Notes: generated by a model not told the origin, from the letters alone. A stretch of 41,338 bases of DNA from Omnitrophica WOR_2 bacterium RIFCSPHIGHO2_02_FULL_50_17 (GCA_001805645.1 MHGQ01000002.1:1-41338); one strand, 5' to 3'; numbered from the stretch's first letter, positions 1-8,614 are shown. Program-made: numbers and translations.

Positions 1-696
1 GCCGTAGTGGGACTGGGATGTGTTCAACTGGCTTTTGCTCAATCGAATCCGCCGGGACCCCGAGGAGGTCTGGAGGCCGGACAAGGTTTAGAGGGCGTGA
101 ATCCTCCGGGACCGATGGGTGGACCTGGACGCGGCGCTGGAATGGGTTTGGGAAATCCTCCCGGTCCAAGAGGTGGTACTGGTGCAGGTCCTGGATTCAA
201 CCCACCGGGCCCCGTGGGTGGCCCTGGAACAAATATGAATCCCCCTGGCCCTATCGGTGGGCCCGGTGCCGGTCCGGCATTCAAGGAAGGTGGACGGCTG
301 GACCGATTAGAAGATGTACGGGACAGGCGTGAAGATATCCGCGACTGGCGCGAAGATCGGCGCGATTTAGGGGGAGATGTTAAAGATTATCGGGAAGATG
401 TGCGCGATCGCAGAGAGGATGTCCGCGACACCAGGGAAGATTTCAAAGACCGGCGCGAAGACGTTTTGGATCGCAGGGAGGATGTCCGGGACAGAGGGGA
501 AGACATTCGTGACCGTCGTCAAAATTTTCGGGATAATCGTCCTGGATCCGGGGGCGGCAATCCTCCCGGGCCGATGGGTGGTCCCGGACGCGGCGCCGGA
601 ATGGGACAGGGCAATCCGCCCGGACCAAGGGGAGGTCTTGGTATTGGCGGGGGTGGAGGAGGCGGTGGTCCCCGTGGCGGCGGCCCGCGGCGATAA
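1..696 (+). CDS. Secreted repetitive protein with NPPGP and RRED heptad repeats (5' end cut off)
   Basis: The reading frame is open from base 1, so the true start lies upstream. The first visible residues, AVVGLGCVQLAFA, look like the end of a signal peptide cleaved before QSNPPGP. Two low-complexity modules follow. One is seven copies of NPPGPxGG separated by Gly/Ala-rich linkers, five before and two after the centre. The centre, about bases 298-540, is a run of 7-residue units like RREDVRD, rich in Arg, Asp and Glu, probably a long charged helix or coiled coil. The protein ends in a Gly/Arg-rich tail. I do not recognise a catalytic domain. A cell-envelope, matrix or polyelectrolyte-binding role is possible but is only inference. 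A hairpin terminator follows. Confidence 0.75.
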   Translation, partial: AVVGLGCVQLAFAQSNPPGPRGGLEAGQGLEGVNPPGPMGGPGRGAGMGLGNPPGPRGGTGAGPGFNPPGPVGGPGTNMNPPGPIGGPGAGPAFKEGGRLDRLEDVRDRREDIRDWREDRRDLGGDVKDYREDVRDRREDVRDTREDFKDRREDVLDRREDVRDRGEDIRDRRQNFRDNRPGSGGGNPPGPMGGPGRGAGMGQGNPPGPRGGLGIGGGGGGGGPRGGGPRR

Positions 697-713
697 GATA
701 TTATTTGTAAGGT

Positions 714-768
714 AATGATGCCCGTTTCGTTGTTAGGTAGCCGTATAACGATACGGGCATCGTTTTTT
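714..768 (+). terminator. Intrinsic terminator after the repetitive protein
   Basis: The stem GATGCCCGT (717-725) pairs with ACGGGCATC (753-761), extended by weaker A:T and G:T pairs, and is followed by a run of six T (763-768). The loop holds a second possible hairpin, CCGTAT/ATACGG (741-746 with 751-756), which competes with the outer stem. Confidence 0.75.
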
Positions 769-788
769 AATTCTATGGGGAAACATAA

Positions 789-1532
789 ATGAGCATGTTA
801 AATTTGATTGACGGTGGCATTCAAAACTCGAATCTGTTTCTGCACATGCCGCTATTCGATGAAATTTTTTATGAAGGTTATTTAGATGGCAGGGTCAGAA
901 AATACAAGGCTGTCAGGGAAGACCAGCCCTGCCGGATTCTTGTCCTGAACGTCATTCGCAAAGACGAGGACATTATCTGGGAGGCGCTGGAAGACCTTTT
1001 CAAACGCTGTGTCGTGCAGGCCTCCGGCCGCGTGCGTGGTGGTTATATTTTTGATTTACTAACGGTGGATATTCACAAGGAAGTCAAGACATTCAGCCCC
1101 GCGGAATTATCCCAAACCATCGTCAAGCACGCGCAGACGCTGGCCCCGGGCGCGACGCGCCTGGTCAAATATTCTTCCGTTTATGGGTTGTTACAAAAAT
1201 TGACGCACGAGGACTGGGGCAAGATGACCCTCAAGACTTCGGTGGAAGTGTTCAAGGACAAAGCGTGCTTTTTGGATTTGCTCGTCAAACAGCTCATCAA
1301 GAATTTCGAGTTTGCCCACGACCCCGGGATATTGCTGCTTAACGACCTCAGCCAGAACCCGCTGTTTGACCCGCAGGATGCGATGCAGCAGGAACGCCTC
1401 CAGAAAGTGATTGCACAGCAGATTCCCAGCACAGTTGAGTTCCCGCCGGAGATTTACGTGCAGGATAGAAACGGCGTCCGGGAACTGCTCTCGGGATCAA
1501 CTATTGTCTCTGAAGGGGATTACCTTAAATAG
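789..1532 (+). CDS. Uncharacterised 247-residue protein
   Basis: This is a complete ORF with codon use like its neighbours. The ATG at 789 is preceded by a short G-rich stretch (TATGGGGAAA) that may act as a weak SD. No signal peptide or membrane segment is visible, so it is probably cytoplasmic. The sequence looks mixed alpha/beta, with a hydrophobic strand ILVLNVI early on and a Gln/Pro-rich C-terminus. I recognise no family or motif. It lies 89 bp before an ECF sigma factor gene, but nothing ties the two functionally. Confidence 0.7.
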   Translation: MSMLNLIDGGIQNSNLFLHMPLFDEIFYEGYLDGRVRKYKAVREDQPCRILVLNVIRKDEDIIWEALEDLFKRCVVQASGRVRGGYIFDLLTVDIHKEVKTFSPAELSQTIVKHAQTLAPGATRLVKYSSVYGLLQKLTHEDWGKMTLKTSVEVFKDKACFLDLLVKQLIKNFEFAHDPGILLLNDLSQNPLFDPQDAMQQERLQKVIAQQIPSTVEFPPEIYVQDRNGVRELLSGSTIVSEGDYLK

Positions 1533-1621
1533 ATCCAGCGTCTCCTGGGTGTTATCATAGGGATATTTTGTAACTTTTAAGGTTCTTTTGCGTTTAAACG
1601 AGTGAAAGGCCAGTAAGACCT

Positions 1622-2203
1622 ATGGAACGAACCGATGAAGAAGTCCTGAAGGACTACTTATCCGGCAATGACGAAAAGGCGGCGCAAATGATCTTCTTTC
1701 GCTACAAAACGCGTATCTTGAACTTCTGCCTGCGGATGCTGGGTAACCGCGCCGATGCCGAGGACGTTACCGCGGATGTCTTTCTGGCCGTGTTTGACCG
1801 CAAATACGCGTATGCGGCAGGGGCAAAATTTTCGACTTGGGCTTACACGGTCGCGCGCAACCGCTGTATCAGCCAGATTCGAAAAAGGAAGAACCTGGTT
1901 TCCGTCTGGTTTTCGTCCCAGGGATCGGAGGGGCACGAAGAATGGGAACAGGAAGATCCCCAGGATATTGCCGGCCGGCAATTGGAGAAAAAAGAAGAGG
2001 CCGCTTTGGTGCGGCAGGCCGTAAGACAGCTTCCGTATGAACAAAGGGAGGCGGTCGTCTTAAGGGAGTATCATCAACTGAGTTATGAGGAAATCAGCCA
2101 AATTCTAAACTGTTCGCTGGAGAAGGTGAAGGTGCTCATTTTCCGCGGCAGGGAACGTTTGAGAGCGGAATTATCGTCCCTCATTAAGGAGGAAGAACGA
2201 TGA
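1622..2203 (+). CDS. ECF-type RNA polymerase sigma factor
   Basis: The product is a 193-residue sigma-70 family protein with only regions 2 and 4, the ECF layout. Region 2 spans about residues 20-92 and includes DAEDVTADVFLAVF and the FSTWAYTVARNRCISQIRK segment that binds the -10 element. Region 4 spans about residues 128-182 with LPYEQREAVVLREYHQLSYEEIS and a helix-turn-helix recognition helix. The stop codon overlaps the next start as ATGA, so translation is coupled to the anti-sigma/VWA protein that follows. This is the usual sigma/anti-sigma arrangement. The target regulon cannot be read from the sequence. Confidence 0.95.
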   Translation: MERTDEEVLKDYLSGNDEKAAQMIFFRYKTRILNFCLRMLGNRADAEDVTADVFLAVFDRKYAYAAGAKFSTWAYTVARNRCISQIRKRKNLVSVWFSSQGSEGHEEWEQEDPQDIAGRQLEKKEEAALVRQAVRQLPYEQREAVVLREYHQLSYEEISQILNCSLEKVKVLIFRGRERLRAELSSLIKEEER

Positions 2204-4344
2204 TAGACCATATAAAAATTAGGGAGCTCATTTCGGCGGATTATGACGGCCAGGCCGCGGCCGAAGAGAAACAGGTTATTGAAGAGCATCTTGAAGGATG
2301 CGCGCAGTGCCGCAAATACGCCGAAGGTTTTCCCAAGCTTTCCGCCGCCCTGCATGCATGGCCTAATGAGGACCTTTCGCCGGACTTAGAGCAAAGAATC
2401 CAGGGCCGCCTCCAGCGGATGAAGTCAAAGGAGGGACCGGAGATGAAAACGAAACCCAGATTGGTTGCTGTCGGCGGCGGGGGATTGATCGTCGCCTTCT
2501 TAGTCCTTGTTGTGTCCATGCAGGTGTATGTGCAAAGAGGTATCCAGGGCAGGATAAGGGATGCCGCGGATAATATCGGGGCGCCATCGACTGCTCAGCC
2601 GTTGGTTAAGAGCAGTCAACTCGCTCCTCAGAAACTGCCAATGTCACAGGATAAGCGCATCCAGTATGAGCCTTATTATTTGAGTAGCAACTATAAAGCG
2701 GAAATGGACGCTGGATCACAGATCTTCGGTGCGCCTCGCAAGCTTAGGAGCGCGGCAGATGATATCGGAGATCAATTTTCGCCTGGAAATACCCCTCTTG
2801 CGGTTTACGGCGCGCTGAGCGAAAGCGTGATGTCTCCGCAAACCATGCCGGCACAGCGTCCCGATTTGTGGGATGAAAGCGGTCGGTACAATCCGCAGTT
2901 TAATACGGAGCAGTATAACCGCATCTACGAAAACGAGTTTCTGGAAGTCGCGCAGAATCCGCTTTCCACGTTTTCGATTGATGTGGACACCGCTTCTTAC
3001 AGCAACGTGCGCCGTTTCCTTAATAACAACCAGATGCCGCCGGCGGATGCTGTGCGCATCGAGGAGATGATCAACTACTTTACCTATGATTATCCCAAGC
3101 CGACCGGAGAGCATCCGTTTTCCATCACCACCAAGGCCGCGGTCTGCCCGTGGGAGCCGAGACATGAACTGGTGCTGGTCGGATTGCAGGGAAAGACTTT
3201 TGAAGCGCAGAATATCCCACCGAGCAACTTGGTGTTTCTGATGGACGTCTCCGGCTCAATGGATCAGCCAGACAAACTTCCGTTACTGAAATCTTCCTTC
3301 CGACTTTTGGTGAACCAACTGCGCGATGAAGAGCGCGTGGCCATCGTGGTTTACGCGGGCAACGCGGGGCTGGTTTTGGAATCGACTCCCGGCTCTGACA
3401 AGCAAAGGATTTTAGAGGCGATTGACCGCTTACAGGCCGGCGGTTCCACAGCCGGCGGCGCCGGAATTCAGCTCGCGTATAAGATTGCCAAAGAAAACTT
3501 CATTAAGAGCGGGAATAACCGTGTGGTCCTGGCGACCGACGGCGATTTCAATGTCGGCGTCAGCAGTGACGGTGAACTGACCCGTATTATTGAGGAAAAG
3601 CGCAAGGACGGCATTTTCCTGACGGTCTTGGGCTTCGGCACGGGCAATTACAAAGATTCCAAGATGGAACAGCTTGCAGATAAGGGCAACGGAAATTACT
3701 ACTATATCGACACACTCAATGAAGGCAAAAAGGTTTTGGTGAGCGAACTCGGATCGACTTTGTTTACGATTGCCAAGGACGTGAAGATCCAGATTGAATT
3801 TAATCCTTCGCAAGTCAAGGCGTATCGTCTGGTCGGTTATGAAAACCGCATCCTGGCCAAGGAAGACTTCAATGACGACACCAAGGACGCGGGCGAGTTA
3901 GGTGCCGGCCACACGGTCACCGCCATGTACGAAATTGTTCCTGTGGATTCCGCGGAGACGTTTTCTTCCGTAGATAAGCTGGCTTATCAGAAGACGGAGG
4001 TTGTCCCCAGCAGTGACTTGATGACGGTCAAGTTGCGTTATAAGGATCCGGACGGGGAAACGAGCAAACTCATCCAGCAAACGGTTAAAGCCGAAGATGT
4101 CTCTGCCGAACCCGCGGGAGATTTTCAATTCGCTTCCGTTGTCGCCGAGTTCGGGCTCATTCTGCGCGATTCCAAATTCAAGGGGAACGCCTCCTACGAG
4201 CATGTCGCGAAAGGGGCGGCGGTATCGAAAGGCAAAGACACTTACGGTTACCGCGAAGAATTCATCGACCTCGTCGGCAAGGCCCAGGCGCTGGATATGC
4301 GCGTTGACTCCGGCACGACGGGGATCATCTTTAAGGGCGAATAA
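2200..4344 (+). CDS. Membrane anti-sigma/YfbK-type von Willebrand factor A protein
   Basis: This 714-residue protein has three parts. The N-terminus carries the zinc-binding anti-sigma signature HxxxCxxC (H30, C34, C37), as in zf-HC2 proteins. One transmembrane segment follows at about residues 88-110. The large outer part matches the YfbK family: a conserved FSIDVDTASYSN region, a VWA domain with an intact MIDAS metal site DVSGS (D349, S351, S353), and a C-terminal DUF3520-like region ending in a degraded copy of the same fold. It overlaps the ECF sigma gene by 4 bp and is its likely partner. Inference: the VWA part senses an envelope ligand, and the cytoplasmic zinc domain holds the sigma factor. 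No protease-site evidence is visible. Confidence 0.9.
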   Translation: MIDHIKIRELISADYDGQAAAEEKQVIEEHLEGCAQCRKYAEGFPKLSAALHAWPNEDLSPDLEQRIQGRLQRMKSKEGPEMKTKPRLVAVGGGGLIVAFLVLVVSMQVYVQRGIQGRIRDAADNIGAPSTAQPLVKSSQLAPQKLPMSQDKRIQYEPYYLSSNYKAEMDAGSQIFGAPRKLRSAADDIGDQFSPGNTPLAVYGALSESVMSPQTMPAQRPDLWDESGRYNPQFNTEQYNRIYENEFLEVAQNPLSTFSIDVDTASYSNVRRFLNNNQMPPADAVRIEEMINYFTYDYPKPTGEHPFSITTKAAVCPWEPRHELVLVGLQGKTFEAQNIPPSNLVFLMDVSGSMDQPDKLPLLKSSFRLLVNQLRDEERVAIVVYAGNAGLVLESTPGSDKQRILEAIDRLQAGGSTAGGAGIQLAYKIAKENFIKSGNNRVVLATDGDFNVGVSSDGELTRIIEEKRKDGIFLTVLGFGTGNYKDSKMEQLADKGNGNYYYIDTLNEGKKVLVSELGSTLFTIAKDVKIQIEFNPSQVKAYRLVGYENRILAKEDFNDDTKDAGELGAGHTVTAMYEIVPVDSAETFSSVDKLAYQKTEVVPSSDLMTVKLRYKDPDGETSKLIQQTVKAEDVSAEPAGDFQFASVVAEFGLILRDSKFKGNASYEHVAKGAAVSKGKDTYGYREEFIDLVGKAQALDMRVDSGTTGIIFKGE

Positions 4345-4374
4345 GCACAGCATTCTTGACAGTCGACGTTTACA

Positions 4375-4412
4375 AAAAAGGGGCAATCCAAACAAATGGA
4401 TTACCCCTTTTT
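4375..4412. terminator. Bidirectional terminator between convergent genes
   Basis: A 16-bp inverted repeat with one mismatch (4375-4390 with 4397-4412) surrounds a 6-nt loop. The arms begin with AAAAAGGGG and end with CCCCTTTTT, so each strand yields a GC stem followed by a T run. It lies between the VWA gene (+) and the XRE gene (-) and can serve both. Confidence 0.85.
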
Positions 4413-4432
4413 ACATTTGCACAACAATAAGT

Positions 4433-4642
4433 TTAATCGGCAAAGAACTTTGATGCCTTAATATTCAAAGCCTTGGCTATCTTCTCAAGGTTCTGGATCC
4501 CAATATTCTTTTCGCCGCGTTCAATTTGTCCAACATACGCTCTGTGTAAATCCGCCTCGAAGGCCAAGGCCTCTTGGGTCAATCTTTTCTTCTCTCGATA
4601 GTAGCGAATCTTTTTTCCTACACGCTTATTGATGTCGGCCAT
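4433..4642 (-). CDS. Small XRE-family helix-turn-helix regulator
   Basis: The product is a 69-residue DNA-binding protein made almost entirely of a Cro/C1-type HTH domain: KKIRYYREKKRLTQEALA, then HRAYVGQIERGEKNIGIQNLEKIAKALNI. I start it at the ATG at 4642 (MADINKR). The frame stays open to 4732, but the extra 30 residues fall outside the domain and cross the divergent promoter region. There is no SD. A TAAAAT box lies 8 nt before the ATG on this strand (4651-4656), so the mRNA may be leaderless. It is divergent from the PEP-CTERM gene and may regulate it, which is inference. Confidence 0.85.
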   Translation of the reverse strand: MADINKRVGKKIRYYREKKRLTQEALAFEADLHRAYVGQIERGEKNIGIQNLEKIAKALNIKASKFFAD

Positions 4643-4650
4643 ATTTCTAG

Positions 4651-4656
4651 ATTTTA
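4651..4656 (-). promoter_or_regulatory. Candidate -10 box for the XRE gene
   Basis: TAAAAT on the minus strand lies 8 nt before the chosen ATG at 4642. No good -35 is visible. The spacing resembles that of the other leaderless candidates in this window. Confidence 0.35.
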
Positions 4657-4696
4657 TGGCCTTGCTACCGATCAGTCGACTACCTATAAGTAGCAT

Positions 4697-4725
4697 TTGT
4701 AAAGTCGGGATTCGCGTGCTATGCT
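4697..4725 (+). promoter_or_regulatory. Candidate sigma70-type promoter for the PEP-CTERM gene
   Basis: TTGTAA (4697-4702) and TATGCT (4720-4725) are separated by 17 bp. They lie about 36 bp before the ATG at 4762 and leave room for its SD. Confidence 0.45.
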
Positions 4726-4761
4726 TGGGCATTGTTCAAAATTAAAAGGGAGGATATCAAA

Positions 4762-5496
4762 ATGAGAAAAATACTTATCGCATTTGGTTTTTTGGTAGCG
4801 CTAAATTTTTTGATGATGCCCAAAGCAGATGCATCCTTAATCGGCTATTGGAATTTTAACGAAGGTTTAGGGGATGTGGCGAATGATAGTTCCGGCTTTG
4901 GGAATCATGCCACCGGCTTAGAATCAGGCTGGGTGCCGGGCAAATATGGGTACGGCACAAACAGCAGTACCATCATAGTACAGCCGGATTCATCACTATT
5001 ACCTTCCTCAAGTCTAACTATTTCGGCATGGGCAAAGATCGATGAGTTCAACGGGTTGCAGCGAAGGATTGCTGAGATGGAATATCGTTATGGATTGCTG
5101 TTCAATCCTCCGAATGTTGACTTTGAGACGCCCTTTCTTTTTAATATCAATTCGGACAATTTCGGTCTGGAATTTCAGAACCCGGAGATAGGGGAGTGGT
5201 TTCACGCGGCGGTTTCGTGGGATGGGAGCATTGTGCAGTTTTATTATAACGGCGTTCCGGCCACGCCGGTCGTTGTGAATGCGACAATAGATCAGGTTGG
5301 CGGTGTGCCGTTGTATCTGGGAGCGCAGGGGTATACTTTGGATGAGGCCCGCATTTATAACACTGCTCTTTCACGTGGGGATGTTATTAGGGATATGAAT
5401 TTTGACAGCACCGCCGTCCCCGAACCGTCAACGATGCTTCTGTTGGGCGCGGGGTTATTGGGCGGGGTCCGGTTGCGGAAAAAATCGAGTATCTAG
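4762..5496 (+). CDS. Secreted LamG-domain protein with PEP-CTERM sorting signal
   Basis: The 244-residue product starts at the ATG at 4762, because GGGAGG (4748-4753) lies 8 nt upstream and a signal peptide (MRKILIAFGFLVALNF..ADA) begins there. The middle, about residues 25-215, is a LamG-like concanavalin-type beta sandwich that opens with SLIGYWNFNEG. The C-terminus is a standard PEP-CTERM tail: the VPEPST motif, a hydrophobic helix, then a basic end (RLRKK). In known systems an exosortase recognises this tail and the protein is exported, often to an exopolysaccharide surface. No exosortase gene is in this window. The natural role is probably extracellular carbohydrate or matrix binding. 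Confidence 0.9.
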   Translation: MRKILIAFGFLVALNFLMMPKADASLIGYWNFNEGLGDVANDSSGFGNHATGLESGWVPGKYGYGTNSSTIIVQPDSSLLPSSSLTISAWAKIDEFNGLQRRIAEMEYRYGLLFNPPNVDFETPFLFNINSDNFGLEFQNPEIGEWFHAAVSWDGSIVQFYYNGVPATPVVVNATIDQVGGVPLYLGAQGYTLDEARIYNTALSRGDVIRDMNFDSTAVPEPSTMLLLGAGLLGGVRLRKKSSI

Positions 5497-5525
5497 CATC
5501 GAGAATCTCGACACTAGATACTCGA
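5485..5525. repeat. Nested palindrome overlapping the PEP-CTERM stop codon
   Basis: A perfect 12-bp inverted repeat TCGAGTATCTAG / CTAGATACTCGA (5485-5496 and 5514-5525) encloses a second hairpin TCGAG-AAT-CTCGA (5499-5511). The left arm contains the TAG stop of the upstream gene. There is no T run, so it is more a repeat element than a classical terminator, though it could block transcription between the convergent genes. Confidence 0.8.
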
Positions 5526-5541
5526 TACTCGCAGGCTAGTT

Positions 5542-5823
5542 TTAACCCACAATCTTATCGAACTCTTCCACCGTCACGGCCGGGGAGGTGGTGAAGCCTA
5601 TTCCCGTCGTCTTCGCGAGCTCAACGGAGGCCTTCATGGCCTTGGCCGTATCCGGCAGTTCCACAATGAATATGAGATCCTGGCAGCCCAAGAGGGCATG
5701 CATGGATTGAACCCTGCCGCCGAGTTTCTTGACAACCTCGCCGACCTTTTGTGTGCGCTGGGCGCTGATGCCTTTCACGGCCTCGGCGCTTTGATACTTT
5801 CCAAACATGAAGAACGTTTGCAT
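5542..5823 (-). CDS. GYD-domain protein
   Basis: The 93-residue protein starts at the ATG at 5823 (MQTFFMFGKY), which has a clear SD (AGGAG) just upstream. The frame is open a further 38 codons but without family-like sequence. The protein fits the GYD family of small ferredoxin-like alpha/beta proteins: a first strand FMFGKYQ, a helix with RTQKVGEVVKKLGG, the LLGCQDLIFIVELPD strand region, then a helix and a final strand. Members are common and of unknown function. It is separated from the upstream phosphatase gene by a gap holding a 20-bp palindrome. Confidence 0.85.
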   Translation of the reverse strand: MQTFFMFGKYQSAEAVKGISAQRTQKVGEVVKKLGGRVQSMHALLGCQDLIFIVELPDTAKAMKASVELAKTTGIGFTTSPAVTVEEFDKIVG

Positions 5824-5938
5824 ATCCTGCTCCTTTCCTGTAAGGTTGATGGGTCTAGTTATTCCTTCGCTGGATGTTGAAGGGTGGCGCAACTGGAATC
5901 GGTTGCCGTAATCCGTGTAACGTTTCTCATTACGCAAC

Positions 5939-5958
5939 CCTGCCTGCCGGCAGGCAGG
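5939..5958. repeat. Perfect 20-bp palindrome
   Basis: CCTGCCTGCC is followed directly by its exact reverse complement GGCAGGCAGG with no loop. It sits between the GYD gene and the PHP phosphatase gene. It may be an interspersed palindromic repeat unit, because it has no T run and is fully symmetric. Confidence 0.75.
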
Positions 5959-5969
5959 CGTTCGACGGA

Positions 5970-6773
5970 TTATAACGAGATTTTACGGTAAATCTTCCGT
6001 CCCTTAAACATCACGTACTCTTTATATCCCGCCTCTTGGGCCAGTTTCATGGCCTTGCCGTAATCCCAGCCGACTTCTTCGGGCTTGTGCGCATCCGATC
6101 CGAATGTCAGGGGGACACCCTCCTGGCAGTATATCTTGAGGTTCGGAAGGGATGGATAGATTTCTCCGACAGGTTTCCGTAATCCGGAGGTGTTGATTTC
6201 AATAACGACGCCGGTATCTTTAAAAACCTTCGCGGTTTGGCGCAAGTCATCGGTCAAGTCCCCGGTGGGCCGGTGGCCGAATTTTTTGACCAAATCTACA
6301 TGGGCCATGATATCAAACAGGCCTGACCTGGCGGCTTGACGTAAGAAGTTGTGATAATCCCGATAAACGCTACTCACGTCCTGTTCTTTCCATTTTTCGC
6401 GCTCTTCAGGATTATCGAATCCCCACTCCTTGATGAAATGCACCGAGCCGATCACGTAATCGTAAGGATAGGCGCTCAGAATGGCTTTTGTCTTCTTTTC
6501 ATAGCCGGGGATGAAATCGGCTTCGATGCCAAGGCGGATGGTGAGCCGGCCTTTAAACTGTTCGCGCGCTTCTTCAATCATCCGGTGGTAGGCAGGGAGT
6601 TCTTCCCTCTTCATGGTAATGCCGGGGAGCTCTTTGACCACAAAAGGAGCGTGGTCGGAGAATCCGATTTCCTCCAGACCTATTTTAATGGCCTGGGCCG
6701 CATATTCCTCGGGCAGCCCTTCGGCATGGCCGCACAAGGGCGTGTGCATGTGGTAATCGGCAATGGGAATCAT
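5970..6773 (-). CDS. hisJ: PHP-family histidinol-phosphatase
   Basis: The 267-residue product is a PHP-superfamily metal-dependent phosphatase, closest in layout to HisJ (histidinol phosphate to histidinol). The first metal-binding motif is DYHMHTPLCGHAEG with H8, H10 and H16. Other family signatures include GFSDHAPF, GIEADF, VIGSVHF, MAHVDLVKKFG, EINTSG and the final FGSDAHKPEEVG. I chose the ATG at 6773, since the upstream alternative is a TTG overlapping the previous gene. It lies 10 bp after the TPR membrane protein gene, so the two are probably co-transcribed. No other his genes are nearby, so a different phosphoester substrate is possible. Confidence 0.85.
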   Translation of the reverse strand: MIPIADYHMHTPLCGHAEGLPEEYAAQAIKIGLEEIGFSDHAPFVVKELPGITMKREELPAYHRMIEEAREQFKGRLTIRLGIEADFIPGYEKKTKAILSAYPYDYVIGSVHFIKEWGFDNPEEREKWKEQDVSSVYRDYHNFLRQAARSGLFDIMAHVDLVKKFGHRPTGDLTDDLRQTAKVFKDTGVVIEINTSGLRKPVGEIYPSLPNLKIYCQEGVPLTFGSDAHKPEEVGWDYGKAMKLAQEAGYKEYVMFKGRKIYRKISL

Positions 6774-6783
6774 ATTTTTTCTT

Positions 6784-8607
6784 CTAGGGGCGGACAAAGA
6801 AACCTTCGATTTCAGATTTTTTTAGACGCGCCGTCTCATTATGGGGATTCAATTTGAGAACCGTGTTCAAATCTTCTAAGGCATGGGTATAGTCCTTTAA
6901 TAAAAAATATCCCATGGCCCGGTTCAGATGCGCGGACTCAGAGTCAGGGGCGATGTCCAGCGCCTTGAGATAATCGTCCATCGCCAGGCTTATCTGGCCC
7001 AGAAGCAGATAGATATTCCCGCGGTTATTGTAGGCCATGCTATTGTGCGGCTCCAATTGGATGGCGCGTGTCAGATCCTTGATGGCCAAATCGTATTGCT
7101 TTCTTAAAAAATAAATATTTCCGCGTTCGATATAACTGATGGCTTCGCGGGGGTTCAGTTCGATGGCTTTGGAATAATCACTCAAGGCCAAATCATGAGA
7201 TTCTCTGTGGGCGTAAATTTGGCCCCGTTTGAAATAGCTGTCAGCATAATGGGGGGCCAATATCACGGCCGTTTGGGCGTCCATCAAGGCCAGATTATCT
7301 TTGTGCATCTCTTCGAAATAATGGGCCCTATTGTAATAGGCCAGAGCTGACTTGGGGAATTTCTGAATGACATTCGTCCAGAGGGTGAAGCTGTTCTGCC
7401 AGATATGACAATGGTTCCAACTGAAAAAAGAGAGATAAAGGATGTAGATAGGCAAAAGGACTTTCAATAATCGGCCGATCCGAACGTGCGGGGTCATTTT
7501 TGATTCCGAGGCGATCAACCGTTGACAGATTTGGGCTAGGATAAGAAATATGCCGATGGAGGAAAGATAGGCAAAGCGGTCATAAATGATGGAATCATTG
7601 ATCTTGGCAAGATGAAGGACGGGCAGGATTAAAATGAAAAAGAAAAGGGAGGCAAATACCGCCTGGCGGTTTTTGCGGCGTCCTTTCCACAGGATGATCA
7701 TAATGACCGCAACGAGAAGGGGCGACAAGTATACGGCGGGTGAAAACCAGCCGTTGACTTGGACAGGCAGAGGATAGAAAGAGGAAACGACATCGGGCAA
7801 AATGAGTTTGCGGATATAGAGGAGCACGGCGTAGGCCGATAGAAAGAATCTGTCGCTTACAGGAAATAGTCCTGTTACGGGAAAGGCGTCGGTTTTTTCT
7901 ACCACAGTCCATGTGATGGCGCCGAAAAGGAGGGCCAATGCGAGAAAAGGGGTTTTTCCCAGGGATGTCCTTTTCTGCCACTTGCGTTGAAAAAAATAAT
8001 CCAGGAGGATCAACAGAAAGGGCAGTGTAACCGCTGTGGCCTTCGCAAAAAGAGAGAGGAGAAAACATGTCAGGGAAACAAGGTAGGTGCAAAGGCGGCA
8101 CCTGCCTTGTTGGGAATAAAGGATGTACGCAATGAGGGACAGGAGGTAAAAAAAGGTAAAGAGGACGTCTTTGCGGCCGGTCGCCCAGCAGACGGCTTCC
8201 ACATGCAGCGGATGAATGGCAAAGAGGGCCGTGGGGAGCAAGATCATCATCTTCTCGCAGAAGAGGAGCCGCAGGAAGATAAAAACAAGCAGGATATTCG
8301 CCAGATGCAACAGAAGATTGTTGAGATGATAAATGCGCGATGTCCAGCCAAAGAATTTGTATTCAAGGGCGAAGGAAAGGAGGGTTAAGGGATGATATTT
8401 GCCTGTGAGGTGACTGGTAAACATCCTCTTGATGTGGTCAGGGGACAATTCCTGAACAAGGTTGTTTTCCCACAAATATTCCGGGTCATCCCAGTTGGTA
8501 AAGGCGTTGTTCAAGCTTGGGGAAAAGACGAGGCCTGCCAGAAGAAGAATGCCAAGAATTGAAGCGAGAAAGAGAGTCTCCCGGCGTTGGAAATGAGGGA
8601 CGGTCAT
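6784..8607 (-). CDS. TMTC-like polytopic membrane protein with C-terminal TPR repeats
   Basis: The 607-residue protein has about 400 residues of membrane segments (roughly 9-11) and then five tetratricopeptide repeats, about residues 410-600. Recurrent TPR units such as [20 protein letters not shown] are visible. The membrane part has the TMTC/GT-C style features FTNWDDPEY early, [16 protein letters not shown] in a loop, and [17 protein letters not shown]. Proteins of this type are related to O-mannosyltransferases using lipid-linked sugars, but the bacterial substrates are mostly unknown. Protein or surface glycosylation is the likely role. The start is supported by a TATAAT box 7 nt upstream on this strand. 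It is divergent from folE. Confidence 0.85.
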   Translation of the reverse strand: MTVPHFQRRETLFLASILGILLLAGLVFSPSLNNAFTNWDDPEYLWENNLVQELSPDHIKRMFTSHLTGKYHPLTLLSFALEYKFFGWTSRIYHLNNLLLHLANILLVFIFLRLLFCEKMMILLPTALFAIHPLHVEAVCWATGRKDVLFTFFYLLSLIAYILYSQQGRCRLCTYLVSLTCFLLSLFAKATAVTLPFLLILLDYFFQRKWQKRTSLGKTPFLALALLFGAITWTVVEKTDAFPVTGLFPVSDRFFLSAYAVLLYIRKLILPDVVSSFYPLPVQVNGWFSPAVYLSPLLVAVIMIILWKGRRKNRQAVFASLFFFILILPVLHLAKINDSIIYDRFAYLSSIGIFLILAQICQRLIASESKMTPHVRIGRLLKVLLPIYILYLSFFSWNHCHIWQNSFTLWTNVIQKFPKSALAYYNRAHYFEEMHKDNLALMDAQTAVILAPHYADSYFKRGQIYAHRESHDLALSDYSKAIELNPREAISYIERGNIYFLRKQYDLAIKDLTRAIQLEPHNSMAYNNRGNIYLLLGQISLAMDDYLKALDIAPDSESAHLNRAMGYFLLKDYTHALEDLNTVLKLNPHNETARLKKSEIEGFFVRP

Positions 8608-8614
8608 GGGGAGA

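Noticed and set aside
39-284. Antisense ORF opposite the NPPGP repeats
   Set aside because: It is an open frame caused by the repetitive GC-rich coding sequence, without its own start signals or domain.
4643-4732. 30-residue N-terminal extension of the XRE regulator
   Set aside because: The extra residues are outside the HTH domain, overlap the divergent promoter region, and the internal ATG starts the domain normally.
5824-5937. 38-residue N-terminal extension of the GYD protein
   Set aside because: The internal ATG at 5823 has a strong SD and begins the family domain. The upstream codons run into a gap sequence.
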